In this document: in pieces, positions 62,501-64,000 of the stretch
Layout of the letters: every line of letters begins with the position of its first letter
How positions within the stretch are numbered: position 1 is the stretch's first letter
Assembly (NCBI RefSeq): GCF_033446685.1
Contig: NZ_JAWQLY010000004.1
Span: 62,001-126,000, forward strand
DNA from: Modicisalibacter sp033446685
GTDB taxonomy: Bacteria > Pseudomonadota > Gammaproteobacteria > Pseudomonadales > Halomonadaceae
Direction: 5' to 3'
DNA length: 64,000 bases
Position numbers and translations under genes: made by a program
The notes under the pieces: generated by a model
What the model was told of the DNA's origin: nothing
What the model saw: only the letters and a program-made list of their open reading frames with translations
The model's database searches: none

Positions 62501-64000
62501 ATGGCCAAGGAAACCCTGGAGCAGTTCTACATACCCGAAGAGCAGTCGATCTATCTGCTCAGCCATGACGACGCCCGCAAGCTCAAGGATTGGGTGGCGC
62601 TGTGCCGTGGCCAGCTCGAACAGCTCGGCTATCGTGACATCGAGCTGGTGGGCAAGGGCGCCTACGGCTTCGTGTTCGCCGGGTCGCTGCCGCAGAATGA
62701 AGGGCGCGACGCCGAGCATGTCTTCAAGTTCTCGCGGATCACCCTGCCGCAACACCTGCAGGATCGCCTCGAGGAGGAGGCGTTCATGCTCGAGCAGGTC
62801 GATCATCCCCGGGTGCCCCGGCTGATCGCCTACCAGCGCCTCAATCGCCAGTCGATCCTGGTCATGGAGCGCGCGCCGGGGATCAATCTCGAGGAGTACT
62901 CGCTGCGCCACGGTCGGCTGTCGCCGCGACTGGTGGTGCGCATCGCCGCCCAACTGGCCGACATCCTGCGACATCTGCGCCGCGAGAACGGCCCGCACGC
63001 GCGGCCGATCGTGCATGGCGACATCAAGCCCTCGAACCTGGTCTTCGACCCGGCCACCGAGCGCATCGCGCTGATCGACTGGGGCTCGTCGGTATTCGCC
63101 CAGCTGGACGCCGCCCAGCAGTTCGTGACCGCCAACGTCATGCAGTTGATGTCCGCCGATCTGCAGCACACCAACGCGCGGCTCGGCGACGTCTACTTCA
63201 TCGGCGACGAGCAGCTGAACGGCGCCTTGTCGTCGCCGCGCTTTGACGAGCAGGGCGTGGCGGCCACGCTGTATGCGCTGGCCTCGGCGCAGTCGTGCCG
63301 CTTCGGTCACCGGGCGATTCCGCCCACCGCGCTGGGCCTGCCCGTGGAGTTCGCACGCATGCTCGAGGCGATGCTCGAGCCCGATCCGGCGCGACGTCAC
63401 CGGGCCGGCGACTATTTCATCAGCGAGATGCCTCGCCTGGCGCGGCTGGTGATGCTTGACCTGGCCGAGCCGGCGGAAACTGCGCGGGTGCCGGTGTGGG
63501 TCAGGCCCAGCAACCGCGAGATCGATACCGTGGTCTACAGCTCGCGCAAGTCTTTTTTGCGCGAGGAGGCCGCCAGCGACACCCTGAGCGCGGTCAACGA
63601 CGTCCAACTCGACCGCTACTACAAGAACTTCATGCAGGGCATGGGCGAGACCGAGAAGGCGTTCCTCGCCGCGGTCAGCCGGCTCGGTCGCTATCCGGTG
63701 GTCGGCGGCCTGGCGGTGCGCTGGGAAAGCGACGGCGTGTACATCGACAGCGTGCTCAACCTGCACGATCTCGAGCTCAAGACGGCGTTCGTCGCGGCGG
63801 TCAACAACATGGTTTCGCTGGCGCGGGCGATCTATCGCCGCGGGGTATTCAAGAGCTGCCTGTTCAACGCCCGCGACACCCTGCATATCGACCGCGCCAC
63901 GCCGCAGGCGCCCTTCGAGCCCGAAACGGGGCTGGCGCTGCCCTACGAGGTCAGCGCGGCGCCCGATCTCGAGGATCACACCCGGGTCCACTCCTATTTC
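62501..64000 (+). CDS. Ser/Thr protein kinase, cut by window end
   Basis: The first 500 residues of a protein kinase, open to the last base. The glycine loop GKGAYGFVF (51-59), the lysine Lys76 in HVFKFSR, the catalytic loop HGDIKPSN (172-179) and the metal-binding DWG (193-195, in place of DFG) are present, so it should be active. Residues after about 290 are a further domain of unknown type. It starts 22 bases after the E2 gene with GGAG upstream, so it looks like the fourth gene of the bkd operon. Confidence 0.85.
   Translation, partial: MAKETLEQFYIPEEQSIYLLSHDDARKLKDWVALCRGQLEQLGYRDIELVGKGAYGFVFAGSLPQNEGRDAEHVFKFSRITLPQHLQDRLEEEAFMLEQVDHPRVPRLIAYQRLNRQSILVMERAPGINLEEYSLRHGRLSPRLVVRIAAQLADILRHLRRENGPHARPIVHGDIKPSNLVFDPATERIALIDWGSSVFAQLDAAQQFVTANVMQLMSADLQHTNARLGDVYFIGDEQLNGALSSPRFDEQGVAATLYALASAQSCRFGHRAIPPTALGLPVEFARMLEAMLEPDPARRHRAGDYFISEMPRLARLVMLDLAEPAETARVPVWVRPSNREIDTVVYSSRKSFLREEAASDTLSAVNDVQLDRYYKNFMQGMGETEKAFLAAVSRLGRYPVVGGLAVRWESDGVYIDSVLNLHDLELKTAFVAAVNNMVSLARAIYRRGVFKSCLFNARDTLHIDRATPQAPFEPETGLALPYEVSAAPDLEDHTRVHSYF

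Noticed and set aside
60088..62508. An 806-codon frame antisense to the bkd genes
   Set aside because: The plus-strand genes have conserved active sites across the whole interval.

Overview
The window is one contiguous stretch of high-GC chromosome from a gammaproteobacterium, most likely a member of the Halomonadaceae (Halomonas or a close relative). This rests on gene order: purH-fis-dusB-prmA-accC-accB-dsbD, proA-nadD-rsfS-rlmH-mrdA-rodA-mltB-rlpA-dacA-ybeD-lipB, a LysR gene divergent from a split pyruvate carboxylase, and topA with its small partner genes all resemble Pseudomonas-type order, with halophile-type additions (DUF3141, PPi-dependent phosphofructokinase, DUF2333). No insertion sequence, prophage, integrase or CRISPR array is visible. 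Almost every base is coding; both ends cut a gene.

Region 1-4.6 kb is the least conserved part: the tail of a GGDEF protein, a DUF1206 membrane protein with a small partner, a sigma-54 promoter followed by an unusual structured non-coding RNA (about 2050-2388), a Cas2/SinR-like small protein, a 49-residue basic protein, an orphan acidic protein and tRNA-Leu(UAG). Region 4.6-8.8 kb holds comF (preceded by two BirA-like boxes although no biotin genes are present), srkA, a cold-shock-like membrane protein, a succinate-semialdehyde dehydrogenase and a YjfB-like motility protein. Region 8.8-17.3 kb is a minus-strand housekeeping block for purine synthesis, Fis/DusB, PrmA, the acetyl-CoA carboxylase biotin subunits and DsbD.

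Region 17.3-28.5 kb contains DUF2333, soluble pyrophosphatase, a PP2C-kinase fusion that looks catalytically dead in both domains, PPi-dependent phosphofructokinase, mpl-ubiX-lysE, a DedA-PAP2 fusion and a pair of membrane proteins with degenerate GGDEF domains. Region 28.5-40.3 kb is the NAD/ribosome/cell-elongation cluster (proA to lipB) ending in a convergent lipA. Region 40.3-48.0 kb has the pyruvate carboxylase regulator and subunits, a truncated DUF533 protein and a PhaC-like DUF3141 protein. Region 48.1-54.0 kb has mgsA and pyk (coupled), topA and two small conserved genes. Region 54.1-64.0 kb carries a core-type MetE, a transglutaminase-like protease, an NYN nuclease, an Aquifex-type aconitase and a branched-chain 2-oxoacid dehydrogenase operon (E1alpha, E1beta, E2) that runs into a Ser/Thr kinase gene cut by the window end.

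The most interesting items are the sigma-54-driven RNA with two back-to-back AGGA-tetraloop hairpins (a candidate CsrA/RsmA-sequestering RNA), the pseudophosphatase-pseudokinase fusion, the kinase placed in the 2-oxoacid dehydrogenase operon, and several candidate operators (BirA-like, HexR-like, LiuR-like, PycR-like). Operator names are inferences from motif shape and position.
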